A stretch of DNA of 64,000 bases. Source: Entophlyctis helioformis (Eukaryota > Chytridiomycota > Chytridiomycetes > Chytridiales > Chytriomycetaceae). The DNA lies in contig JAHLKH010000078.1 in NCBI GenBank assembly GCA_025526915.1, positions 51,703 through 115,702 of the forward strand, in the 5' to 3' direction. The translations under genes and the position numbers were made by a program. Below are positions 22,551-34,300 of this stretch, piece by piece. Position 1 is the first letter of the stretch, and each line of letters opens with the position of its first letter. Below the pieces are notes generated by a model. The model did no database searches and was not told where the DNA came from. It saw only the letters and a program-made list of their open reading frames with translations.

Positions 22551-25255
22551 ATGCGTCTCGTCTCGCTTCTGGTGCAGTCCGTTTCTGTCCTATGGGCAAC
22601 AACCGCGTTCGTCGGCCAGGGTGTCGCTTCTGCTCCTGTCCCAGCCGACTGCGCCGAGTCGTCGCATCTCGAGGCACGCGCCTCGTCGCGGTCTTGGCCC
22701 AGCAAGATCTTTGCTCCCTACACGGACGTTCTCCTCTGGCCCACGTTTGACGTGTCCACGGCAGCGGCGCAGGTCGGCAACAAGTACTACACGCTCGCAT
22801 TTATGAATGCCGATGGCGGCGGTAACCCGGCCTGGGGCGGCGTCGTGTCGCTGTCGCAGGGATTCTATCGTCCGTATATCGACGCGCTTCGAGCGGCTGG
22901 CGGTGACGTGATTGTGTCCTTTGGCGGTGCTATTGGTAAGTGGTGCCTTGCATCCAATCCATCTGCCGATGCCCCTGCCATGCCCCTGCTTGCACCTGCC
23001 ATGCCCCTGCCTGCCCCTTCCTGCTCTTGCGATACGCCTGCTCGATGCACACACCCCACTCTACAACCCTTCCCCCGCCCTCCCCCTGCCCTTGATACAG
23101 TGCTGCTGTATTGTATCCAAATGCGCGTCCATTCACTGGTGCGCGTGCCTTCCCCTGTATACTCGCACTGTCTTGCGTGTTCTCTCGAACCCCCCGGCTT
23201 CTCTAACGGTCTAAAGGATGTAACTCGACAACCAACTCCAATGCAGGCCAGGAACTCGCCATCGCCACCACCGACATTGTCGCTCTCCAGGCCAAGTACC
23301 AGGCCGTCATCGATGCGTACTCGCTCACGTGGATCGATCTCGATATCGAGGGAGCCCCGATGCTGGACATGGCCGCCAACACTCGTCGCGCGAGGGCCCT
23401 CGCTGCGGTCAAGCGCGCCAACCCTGGCCTGATTGTCTCGTACACGCTGCCGGTGCTGCCCAACGGTCTCACAGCCGAAGGCACAAACATCCTTTCGAAC
23501 GCCTTCAGCAACGGCCTGGTGATTGATGGTATGCCATTGCTCATCGCTTTCCACGTTGGCTCATTGCCGCCTGCCATCCACCACACATGTACGCTGACGC
23601 TTCCTTTCCGCCGTTCCTGCTCTGCTCATCATCCTGCGCGCGATGCGTGTTTCTCAGTCGTCAACATCATGACGATGAATTTCGGCCCATCGCTTGCCCC
23701 CAACGGCGAAACCGGCATGGGCGGCTACTCCATCAGCGCTGCGATTGCCACGTATTCCCAGTCGAAAGCGGCTGGATTCCCAAACGTGCGCATTGGTCTC
23801 ACCCCCATGATCGGCCAGAACGACCTCCGCGGCGAGATCTTCCGCCAGCAAGATGCCCAGCAGCTCACAGACTTTGCTCGTGCGACGTCGTGGGTTGCGT
23901 GGCTGTCGTACTGGTCCATCAACCGCGACACCAACATCAATGGCCCGCTGTACGCGTCCAGTCAGATTGTGCAAAACAAGTTCGAGTTTGCGTCCCTGAT
24001 GAAGCTTGTCGAGCAGCCAGGCAGCGGCAATGGCGGCGGTAACGGTGGCGGCAATGGCGGCGGCAATGGCGGGCTCCCACCGACTCCTTCTGCGACTCCA
24101 TCCCCAACTCCATCCCCAACTCCTTCTCCGACTCCTTCCCGCACACCGGCTCCAAGACCGCCCGCTCCTTCCCCGGCACCGACCAATGGCCCGCCTCTCC
24201 CGCCTGTCCAACCGATCCCAGGATTCCCTATCGGATACAACTGGCCCACGCGCATGTACGTCCCGTACATCGAGTCCAACGGGTTCAACATTGTCGGCAT
24301 GACCAACACGGTTGGCACCACAAAGTACCTTCTCTCGTTCATCACGGCGAATCCCCAGGGCAGCCCGGCTTGGGACGGAACGCGCGGCCTGGCCGACTCG
24401 TGGTACCTTGAGCAGATCAACACCATCCGCAACATTGGCGGCGACATTGCCATCTCGTTTGGCGGCAGCAAAGGTAACTTGCCGTCGAGAGTGGATTTTG
24501 ATGCTTGATCCGTGCTAACGCGGCGATCCACGCTTGACCGTCATAGGCAGAGAGCTCGCTATTGCCAACACGGATGCCTTGACGCTGCAGGCCATGTACC
24601 AGAACGTTATTGACTCGTATGCAGTCACGTGGGTCGACTTTGACATCGAGGGACAGGCGCTCCGCGACCGCGACTCGATTGTGCGCCGTAACACGGCTCT
24701 GCGCGGCCTGCAAGTCGCGTTCCCTAACCTGCGCATCAGCTACTCGCTGCCCGTGACGCCCACTGGTCTGACTGCGGACGGCATTGCTCTCTTGACGTCC
24801 GCGTTCCGTCTTGGCGTGCGCGTTGATGGTGAGTTTGCCACGGCCGTCGAGTGCACGCCCCTCCTCTTGATCTGCTCGACTGACCAGCATGCCTTGGCGT
24901 GTCTGGAATAGTGGTCAACATTCTCGCCATGGACTTTTCGCCCAACGCTGCGCCCAACGGCCTCACAGGCATGGGCGGCTATGCCATCTCGGCAGCCATC
25001 GCGGCACGCAACCAGGTGCGCGCCATTGGTCTGTCGTCCTCGACCATTGGCATTACGCCCATGGCCGGCCGCAATGGCAACCCAAACCAGGTGTTCCGCC
25101 TCAGCGACGCGCAGGACCTGCTGCGGTTTGCTCAGCAGAACGACTGGGTGTCGCTGCTGTCACTGTGGTCAGGCAACCGCGACAACGCGGCCCGATCGGG
25201 CATTCCGCAGTCTGATTTTGCGTTCTCGGCCATCCTGCGTGACTACGACAACTAG
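22551..25255 (+). CDS. Secreted two-domain GH18 chitinase-like protein
   Basis: GH18 enzymes hydrolyse chitin. The start at 22551 gives a signal peptide (MRLVSLLVQSVSVLWATTAF). Domain 1 follows: KIFAPYTDVLLWPTFDV, then VIVSFGGAIGQELAIA (the SxGG motif), TWIDLDIEG (catalytic Glu of the DxDxE motif), VSYTLPVLPNGLTAEG and VVNIMTMNFG. A Gly/Asn linker and a Pro/Ser/Thr linker lead to domain 2 with the same blocks in order: AISFGGSKGRELAIA, TWVDFDIEG, ISYSLPVTPTGLTADG and VVNILAMDFS, ending RDYDN at 25255. Four introns fall at matching places in both domains and all are phase 1, so the gene arose by internal duplication after intron gain. Both domains keep the Asp and Glu. The sequence blocks resemble bacterial secreted chitinases more than classical fungal ones; that is from memory of the family, not a search. 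Confidence 0.85.
24029..24130 (+). repeat. Linker repeats between the two GH18 domains
   Basis: GGCGGCAAT units encode Gly-Gly-Gly-Asn repeats, followed by CCATCCCCAACT-type units encoding a Pro-Ser-Pro-Thr linker. Confidence 0.75.
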
Positions 25256-25588
25256 TCCCGCCGGCCCCCGTTCTCGTGCATGCCGCGGCTGGCACCCTGC
25301 CCTGCTCTGCCCTGCCCTGCTCTGCCCTGCTCTGCCCTGCCTGGTTCTTTCCTTGATCTTCGTGCATTTCTTGTCCCATTGCTGGACGCTTGTCAAAATA
25401 TCTACATACTGGCTGTGTTTACGTCTCTCTTTCTGCGCCGATGCCGGCCGCTCCCAATGAACAGAGTATCCATCTGGCATCCATCTGTCGTCCATCTGGC
25501 AACCACCGTCAACGCAGAGAGATCACCGATGGCCCACTTGAACTGGCCTTGGATGTTTGCCGACGAGTTTGCTGCAAACAACGCGACC
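25256..25588. other. Intergenic region with CCCTG repeat, upstream of RPN5
   Basis: A (CCCTGCTCTG)n tract occupies about 25297-25345. The rest is presumably the RPN5 promoter and leader; I see no proteasome-type control element. An in-frame upstream ATG at 25529 could extend RPN5 by 20 residues. Confidence 0.45.
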
Positions 25589-28020
25589 ATGGCCGACGGG
25601 AAGCTCGAGAAAATGACCCAAGATTGGTCTGCGGCGGCGGATACGCTGCTGCCCGAGACGGAGAAGCTGGCCAAGGTACGCAGCCAGTATCGCAGCCGGC
25701 CTGTCTTGCAAGCGCACTGGTCTGCCATGCCATGCCATGCCATGCCGCATTGCCCCGTGCGGTGTGGTGCGGTGCGGTGTGCAGACAGCACCGGCATGGG
25801 GTCTGGTCCTGTGCTTGTTGGCGGCTGCAATCTGGTTGAACACGCTCGCTGGCTCGTTGCTCGGCTTGACGGGCCAGGGTCTCGCTGGTGGTGCGGTTGC
25901 AGCTTCCGGCAGCTGGCCGTGCCGCAGGGGTGGCCTGCAAGCACGGCAAGATGTCCCTCGACGACAGCGATACTAACTGCTGCCATCCGCTGCTTGCTTA
26001 CCTCGCTCACACGCCGCTGGACATGGCGTGGGGCGGCCGTGCCGCTTGGCTGGCTGGGCCAGGCGGGCAAGCTGAGCGAGGCCATTGAGCAGCTGCTTGT
26101 TCTCGAGAAGCAGACGCGCACGGTATGTTTGCTGCCATGCTGCCACGCTGCCATGCCCACGTCGGCCACTTGCTGACGACCTGCTGAATGGCCGGATCTG
26201 TCATGGCTTTGTATGGGCACGTCCATATCCGGCTACTCATGACCCTTGCCCAACGCATCATGGCTCTTCCTCACCAACGCGACGACAGTCTGCCGACTTG
26301 GCATCCAACTCGCGTGTGCTGCTGCAGATCATCGGCCTTGCGTACAGAGCCAAAGACTGGAAGCTCCTGAACGAGAACATCGTGGTGCTGTCCAAGAAGC
26401 GTGCGTTGCTGAAGCAGGCAATCACCAAGATGGTCCAGGAGGCCATCAAGTACGTTGACGAGATCAAGGACATGAAGATCAAGCTGGAGCTCATTGACAC
26501 GCTCCGCACAGTCACTGACGGCAAGGTTTGTCGTGCATCCTGTTGAGCAGCGTGCCTTGGTTCCGAAACTGACCCACGATCTCATGCGGCGGCTGATTCT
26601 CTGGGATGCACTCTCGTTGACAGATCTTTGTCGAGGTCGAGCGCGCTCGTCTAACCCGCACGCTTGCCAAGATCAAGGAGGCAGAAAACAAGATTGGAGA
26701 GGCTGCTGATCTGATGCAGGAGCTCCAGGTGAGCGTGGGCTGAAAAGCCATTGCCGACCCTGCTTGCGAGGATGGCCGATGCTGAGCATCCCCATGCGTG
26801 CAATCTTGCCAGGTTGAGACGTACGGATCCATGGACAAGCGCGAGAAGACCGATTTTATCCTCGAGCAGATGCGTCTGTGTCTTGGCAAGAAGGACTACC
26901 AGCGTGCGCAGGTTATTGGCCGCAAGATCAGCATCAAGTTCTTCGAGGACCCTGCAAACCACGACCTCAAGATTCGCTTCTACGAGCTCATGATCCAGAA
27001 TGCTGTCCACGGCGACCGCCATCTTGAAACGTGCAAGCACTACCGCCAGCTCTACGACACGCCGTCTATCCGTTCCGACGAGAAGACTGGACTCGAGGTG
27101 CGGCAGTGGCATACATTATTGCACTGCACGGCTGCCTGCGATGCGCCGACTCACACCATCGAATTGTGCGATGCCTTGGTTTGGCCCGCAGACTCTCAAG
27201 CACGTGGTGCTCTTCATTGCATTGTCTCCGTTCGACAACGAGCAGTCGGATCTTATCCACCGCATCAACGAAGATGCCAACCTCTCCAAGATTGTGCTGT
27301 TCAAGTCAGTGCATTTGCCACTCTCGCACTGGCTGGTTTGGAACTGACGGAATGCAACTCACAGGGAGTTTCTCAAGTGCTTTATCACGTCCGAGCTTAT
27401 GCGCTGGCCCAAGGTCGAGGAGATCTACGGCCCTGCACTCAAGGCCTCGAGCGTGTTTGACCCTGCTACGGAGGGCGGACAGAAGCGGTACAAGACGCTC
27501 CACAAGCGTGTCATTGAGCACGTATGTTTGCTTCTCTTGCTGACGTGGCATGCATCGTGCCACGACATGGCAATGTGCGGCTCTGCGACTGACAACGCTG
27601 CACATGATCTGGGCCATGACACACAGAACATTCGTGTGATTGCCAAGTACTACGACCGCATCTCGATCAAGCGCCTTACGCAGCTGCTTGACCTGTCGGC
27701 TGCTGTAAGTGGCGTGCGCTGCGTGTTGCTGTTCGCCTGATGCCGCGCACTCACGCCTGCCGTCTTGCTTGGCTATGAACATCTGGCGCGCACGTCTGCA
27801 GGAGACGGAAGAGTTCCTGTCCAACCTTGTTGTCAACAAGACCATCTATGCGCGGATCAACCGCCCAGCGGGCATCATCAACTTTGTGTCGCCCAAGGAC
27901 CCCAACACGATCCTCAACGACTGGTCGCAGAACATCAACTCGCTGCTGGAGCTCATTGTCAAGACCAACCACCTCATCACCAAGGAGGAGATGATCCACT
28001 CCATCAAGAAGGCGCTCTGA
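25589..28020 (+). CDS. RPN5: 26S proteasome lid subunit RPN5/PSMD12
   Basis: RPN5 is a PCI-domain subunit of the 19S lid. The start [13 protein letters not shown] matches the human PSMD12 N-terminus; an ATG 60 bp upstream is in frame but less family-like. About ten exons join in phase. They read [160 protein letters not shown] and [20 protein letters not shown]. The last exon ends [12 protein letters not shown], as in the family. Collinearity with PSMD12 is nearly complete, so no domain seems missing. The first intron contains CATGC repeats. The gene lies 331 bp before the giant DUF885 gene on the same strand. Confidence 0.95.
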
Positions 28021-28351
28021 TGCGGCTCGGCTCTGGCGGGCCGACGGCCAGCGCCCCAATCTGTCCTTGCTGTGGGCCTGGCCAGCAAGGGGGGGCAAAA
28101 CGAAACAGCCACATGTCCTTGTCGCTCCAATGAAACGTGGCACGGCCTGAGATCATCCAATCAAATCCCGCCATCTGTCTTGCGCATGGTGCACACATGG
28201 CCTGGGCTCATGCCGTGCACCTCAAAAGCGAGGAAAATTCGCTTGCTGCCGTCGACAACAACCTCCAAGTCGCCTCTCGACCGTTGCCAGATTCGCTCCA
28301 GTACACACACAGACAGACAGACCAACCCCAGCCAAGTTCCCCGCCCGTAGC
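28021..28351. promoter_or_regulatory. Intergenic region upstream of the giant DUF885 gene
   Basis: This 331-bp gap must hold the RPN5 3' end and the promoter of the DUF885 gene. An (ACAC)/(AGAC) stretch lies at about 28302-28322. No TATA box is evident. Confidence 0.45.
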
Positions 28352-31300
28352 ATGTTCAAGAACTTTATCGACTTCTTGAAGAAGAAGAAGAAGCCCGCTG
28401 CCGCCCCAGGCGCCGGCACCACCACCACCACCACCACTGCCCGCACGAGCACCACCATCGTGAGAGGCGCCGCCGCCGTTTCAGCGTCGACAGTGATTGT
28501 GCAGGAGCATCAGCCTGCTGCCCCTCCGTCGGCCGGCTCGGACTCGGTCGTTGCCGCTATTGCCGCCACCGTGGCTGCCGTCGCCGCACCTGTCGTCAAG
28601 GCCGTTGTCGACGCCACCTCGGCCCCGCCCTCGCCCGTCGAGCCTGCTGCTGCGCCTGCCCCTGCCCAGCGTGCACTCTATGCCATCCTCGACGACATCA
28701 CTGACGTCGTGTTCAAGGGCATGCCCGGTGAGTTTCGGGCCCCCGCTGACTGCTGGTGCACACACGAGTTGTTCCGCATGCCGCTTGTCGCTTGTCGCCT
28801 GCTGCTTGTCGCTTGGTCATGTGGCAGTCCACCTTATCTGACTCGTCGTCATCATCGTCGGCACGACTGCACACCTGCACACCTGCACACCTGCCAACGC
28901 CTCCTGTCGCCTTGTGATTCCGACGGTCACATGGACGACCGACAACGGATCGTGCGTCGACGGCGCTGCAGAGATGGGTGCGATGGTAAACTTCTCCAAG
29001 TACCAAGACGACATCTTCCAAGTGTCCAAGGCCTTCTTCGACGAGAGCAACAGCGCATTCAATGTGCTGCTTGACGAGATGAACCGTCTCGACACGTCCG
29101 CCTACACTGTGCAAGAGCTGAACGACCTCGAGGCTGTCAAGTACGAGATCCGTGACACCCTCCTCAGACGCACCGCCTACGGCTACGAGATCCCTTGCAC
29201 CCACATGTTTGGTGCCTTTGCCAGCTTCGACATGCTCATGGCTGGGTAAGCTTGCTTGGCATGCACTCGTTATCGCTGTTGGGTGATCTGACAATCGTCG
29301 CTGCCAACAGGTACCAGCCGCTCAAGTCGCTCAAGGACGCCGAGAACCTCGTGTCGCGTCTGAGCAAGACTCCCGAGCGCTTCAACGACTGCATTGTTGC
29401 GTTCCGTGCTGGCATTGAGGCTGGCATCACTCTCCCTGCCGAGTCGATCAAGCTCATGATCGACAAGTGCAAGAAGATGGCTGTCGAGGATCCCACCACC
29501 AGCATGTTCTACGGTGCCTTCAAGGCCAAGATCGTCGCTCTTGGACTTCCCGAGGACTACCTTGTGCCTGTCATCCGCGACAGTCTCGTTCCCGCGTACA
29601 AGGCCGTCGCCGAGTTCCTTGAGGCCGAGTACCTTCCCCATGCCCGTCAGCACGCCGGTATCTACGGTCTGGCGGATTACGAACGCGTGTACAACGACCT
29701 GATCTACCTGCACACGACCGTGCGTTACACCGCCGACGAGCTCCACGAGCTCGGCAAGAAGGAGGTTGCACGCATCCGCAAGCGCATGGAGGACATCAAG
29801 GACGAGATCAAGTTCGAGGGCACTCTTGCCGAGTTCTTGTAGCCCTCAAGGACCGCGAGCAGTTCCCTCAGCTCTTCCTCGCTTCCGAGGAGAGTACATC
29901 CCGCACTACAAGGCTCTGATTGCCCGCATCAACGAGAAGATGCCCGAGTACTTCAACAAGTTCCCCAAGTTCGAGTGCAACATCATGGCTGTCCCCAAGC
30001 CCGCTGAAGCCTCTGCTCCTCTGGCCATGTATCGCCCCGGCACTCCCGACAGAGCCGGCGCGTTCCTGATCAACCTCGGCCTGTCCAACAAGTCCCCCAT
30101 GCATTCGGCCATGGCTCTCACCCTCCACGAGGCCATCCCTGGCCACCACCACCAGGCATCGCTTGCCCACGAGATGCCCACTGGCCACGTGCTTAGAAAG
30201 CTTTCGATGGCGACCTCTTACGTTGAGGGCTGGGGTCTCTACTCTGAGTTCCTTGGCGAGGGTACGTATTGATCCTGATGCTCATCTTGCGCGTCTTGTA
30301 TGCACAACTGACACCATGCAATCCACAGAGATGAAGATGTACGACACGCCATTCGACCTGTTCGGCCGTCTTGACATGGAGATGTTCCGTGCACTTCGCC
30401 TTGTTGTCGACACCGGTCTTCACACCAAGGGATGGACTGTCGACCAGTCTGTTCAGTACATGAGTGAGAACCTCGCCATGTCCCATGAAGAGATTCTCAA
30501 TGACGTCAAGCGCTACTCGATCATGCCTGGCCAGGCTCTTGCCTACAAGGTCGGTGAGATCAAGATCCGCGAAGTGCGCAAGTACGCCGAGGAGCAGCTC
30601 GGCACCAAGTTCAACATCCGTGACTTCCACGACGTCGTCCTTGACTTTGGCTCTGTCCGTCTCGAGACTCTCGAGGACAACGTCAAGAACTGGGTCAAGG
30701 CTGTCCAGAGCAAACCCGAGAACAAGTCCTACTTTGCTCTCAAGGCTGTCATGGACGAGCTTGTTGACGAGGCCATCCGCGAGGAGCCCCGTAAGTCTCC
30801 CTTGCCCTGCAACATGTCCATCGCGTGTGAACGACTTGAGCGCCATTCTTGCAGATGCTAATCACCCCAATCCTCGCTCTGGCCCAGTTGGCGCCGTCAT
30901 GTTTGACATCTACAAATACGAGGACGAGCTGTTCAACGTGTCCAAGGCCGAGGTCGACCGCCGCCTCCAGGTTCTTGGCAGACTCCTTGTTGATCTCCAG
31001 AACATTGAGCAGGACGACCTTCTGGCTACAGAGAAGAGTGACTACGAGGTCGCCAAGGCTGCCATCAAGACGTCGATGCTGTTCTCGGGCTGCTACAGCT
31101 ACGAGATCCCTGCCACGCACATGTTCGGCACCTTTGCCAGCATGACCATGTCGATCCTTCCTTACCAGCCCCTCGAGTCTGTCAAGGATGCCGAGAACTA
31201 CGTCTCCCGCCTCTCCAAGACCCCCGAGCGCTTCAACGACTGCATTGTCGCGTTCCGTGCTGGTATTGAGGCTGGCATCACTCTCCCTGCTGAGTCGATC

Positions 31301-34300
31301 AAGCTCATGATCGACCTTTGCAACAAACTCGCCGTCGAGGATCCCACCGAGAGCATGTTCTTCACCTCCTTCAAGGCCAAGATCGCAGCAGTTGGTCTTC
31401 CCGAGGACTACCTTGCCCCTGTCATCCGCGACAGCCTCGTTCCCGCGTACAAGGCCGTCGCCGAGTTCCTTGAGACCGAGTACCTTCCCCATGCCCGTCA
31501 GAACTCGGGCATTTACGGTCTTCCTGACTCTGAGCGTGTGTACAACGACCTGATCTACTTCCACACGACTGTGCGTTACACTGCCGACGAGCTTCACGAG
31601 CTCGGCAAGCAGGAGGTTGCACGCATCCGCAAGCGCATGGAGGCGATCAAGGATGAGATCAAGTTCGAGGGCACTCTTGCCGAGTTCTTTGTGGCTCTCA
31701 AGGACCGCGAGCAGTTCCCTCAGCTCTTCCTTGCCGCTGGCGATGACTACGTGCCGTTCTACAAGGCTCTGATCACCCGCATTGACAAGGTCATGCCCGA
31801 GTACTTCAACAAGCTTGCCAAGTTCGAGTGCGACGTCAAGGCTGTTCCCAAGCCCGCTGAAGCCTCTGCCCCTGTCGCCTACTACCAGCCTGGCACCGCG
31901 GACAAGCCTGGTGCATTCTACACCAACGTTGCGCTGTCCAAGGACTCGCCCAACCACACCGCCATGGCCCTCACTCTTCACGAGGCCATCCCTGGTCACC
32001 ACCACCAGATTTCAATCTCGTTCGATGCTGCCACCGGTCACCTTCTGAAGAAGATGTCCTTTGTCACCTCTTACGTTGAGGGCTGGGGTCTCTACGCTGA
32101 GTTCCTCGGCGAGGGTACGTGATGATACTGATGCTCATCTTGCGCGTTTTGAGATTGAGAGCTGACACCATGCAATCAACAGAGATGAAGATGTACGACA
32201 CGCCATTCGACCTGTTCGGCCGTCTCGAGCTCGAGATGTTCCGTGCACTTCGCCTTGTTGTCGACACCGGTCTTCACGCCAAGGGATGGACCATCGACGA
32301 CTGCATCAAGCTCATGAGTGACAACCTTTCCATGTCGCACGACGAGCTCATGAGCGAGGTCAAGCGCTACTCGATCATGCCCGGCCAGGCTCTTGCCTAC
32401 AAGGTCGGTGAGATCAAGATCCGCGAGGTGCGCAAGTACGCCGAGGAGCAGCTCGGCACCAAGTTCAACATCCGCGACTTCCATGACGTTGTCCTTGACT
32501 TTGGCTCTGTCCGTCTCGAGACTCTCGAGGACAATGTCAAGAACTGGGTCAAGGCTGTCCAGAACAAGCCCGAGAACAAGTCCTACTTTGAGCTCAAGAG
32601 CCTCATGGACGAGTTTGTTGACCTGGCTTTCCGCTCGTCGCCTGGTATGTCGTGTTTGCATCCTGCCTTTGTTTGATACCATCTGCTGACACAAGCCGCA
32701 GTCGAGGGTGCAATCTTTGACTACCCCAAGTACCACGACGAGATCTTCAACGTGTCCAAGGAGACCGTCGACCGTGACATGAAGGCCATCAAGAAGATGC
32801 TGGAGGACGTTGACTCGATTGACGTGTCGACTCTCACTGTGGAGGAGCGCAACGATCTTGAGCTTCTGCGCGGATCGTTCAAGGACATCAGCCTTTCGTT
32901 CGCTTGCTACGGCTACGAGATCCCTTGCACCCACATGTTTGGCGCCTTTGCTGGATTTGAGATGAGCCTGCTTCCGTGAGTATCCGCGCGTTCCGTCGAC
33001 CATGCAATCTGTGATCACTGACTGACAATCGTCGCTGCCAACAGGTACCAGCCGCTCAAGTCGCTCAAGGACGCCGAGAACCTCGTGTCGCGTCTGAGCA
33101 AGACCCCCGAGCGCTTCAACGACTGCATTGTTGCGTTCCGTGCTGGTATTGAGGCTGGCATCACTCTCCCTGCCGAGTCGATCACGCTCATGATCGAGAA
33201 GTGCAAGAAGATGGCCGTTGAGGATCCCACCGAGAGCATGTTCTACGGTGCCTTCAAGGCCAAGATTGTCGCTCTTGGACTTCCCGAGGACTACCTTGTG
33301 CCTGTCATCCGCGACAGCCTCGTTCCCGCGTACAAGGCCGTCGCCGAGTTCCTTGAGACCGAGTATGCTGCACACGCACGCACCACTCCTGGCATTTTCA
33401 GCCTCGCCAACTCCAAGGAGGTGTACAACGACCTGATCTACCTGCACACGTCTGTCCGCTACACCGCCGACGAGCTCCACGAGATTGGCAAGCAGGAGGT
33501 TGCACGCATCCGCAAGCGCATGGAGGCGATCAAGGATGAGAACTTTGACGGCACGTTTGCCGAGTTCCTCGTCGCCCTCAAGGACCGCGAGCAGTTCCCT
33601 CAGCTGTTCCTCGCTTCCGAGGAGGAGTACATCCCGCACTACAAGGCTCTGATTGCCCGCATCAACGAGAAGATGCCCGAGTACTTCAACAAGTTCCCCA
33701 AGTTCCAGTGCGACGTGCAGGCTGTCCCCAAGCCTGCCGAGGGATCCGCACCCCTCGCCTACTACCAGCCTGGTACCGCCGAGAAGCCTGGTGCATTCTA
33801 CGCCAACGTTGGTCTGTCCAAGAAGTCCCCCATGCACTCGGCCATGGCCCTCACTCTCCACGAAGCCATCCCTGGCCACCACCACCAGATTTCGATTGCA
33901 TATGAGCTACCATCGAGCCACCTTTTCAAGAAGATGTCCTTTGTGACCGCTTATGCAGAGGGCTGGGGTCTCTATGCCGAGTTCCTCGGCGAGGGTACGT
34001 GATGATCCTGATGCTCATCTTGCGCGTTTTGAGATTGATGACTGACACCACGCAATCCACAGAGATGAAGATGTACGACACGCCATTCGACCTGTTCGGC
34101 CGTCTCGAGCTCGAGATGTTCCGTGCACTTCGCCTTGTTGTCGACACCGGTCTTCACGCCAAGGGATGGACCATCGACGACTGCATCAAGCTCATGAGTG
34201 ACAACCTTTCCATGTCGCACGACGAGCTCATGAGCGAGGTCAAGCGCTACTCGATCATGCCTGGCCAGGCTCTTGCCTACAAGGTCGGTGAGATCAAGAT

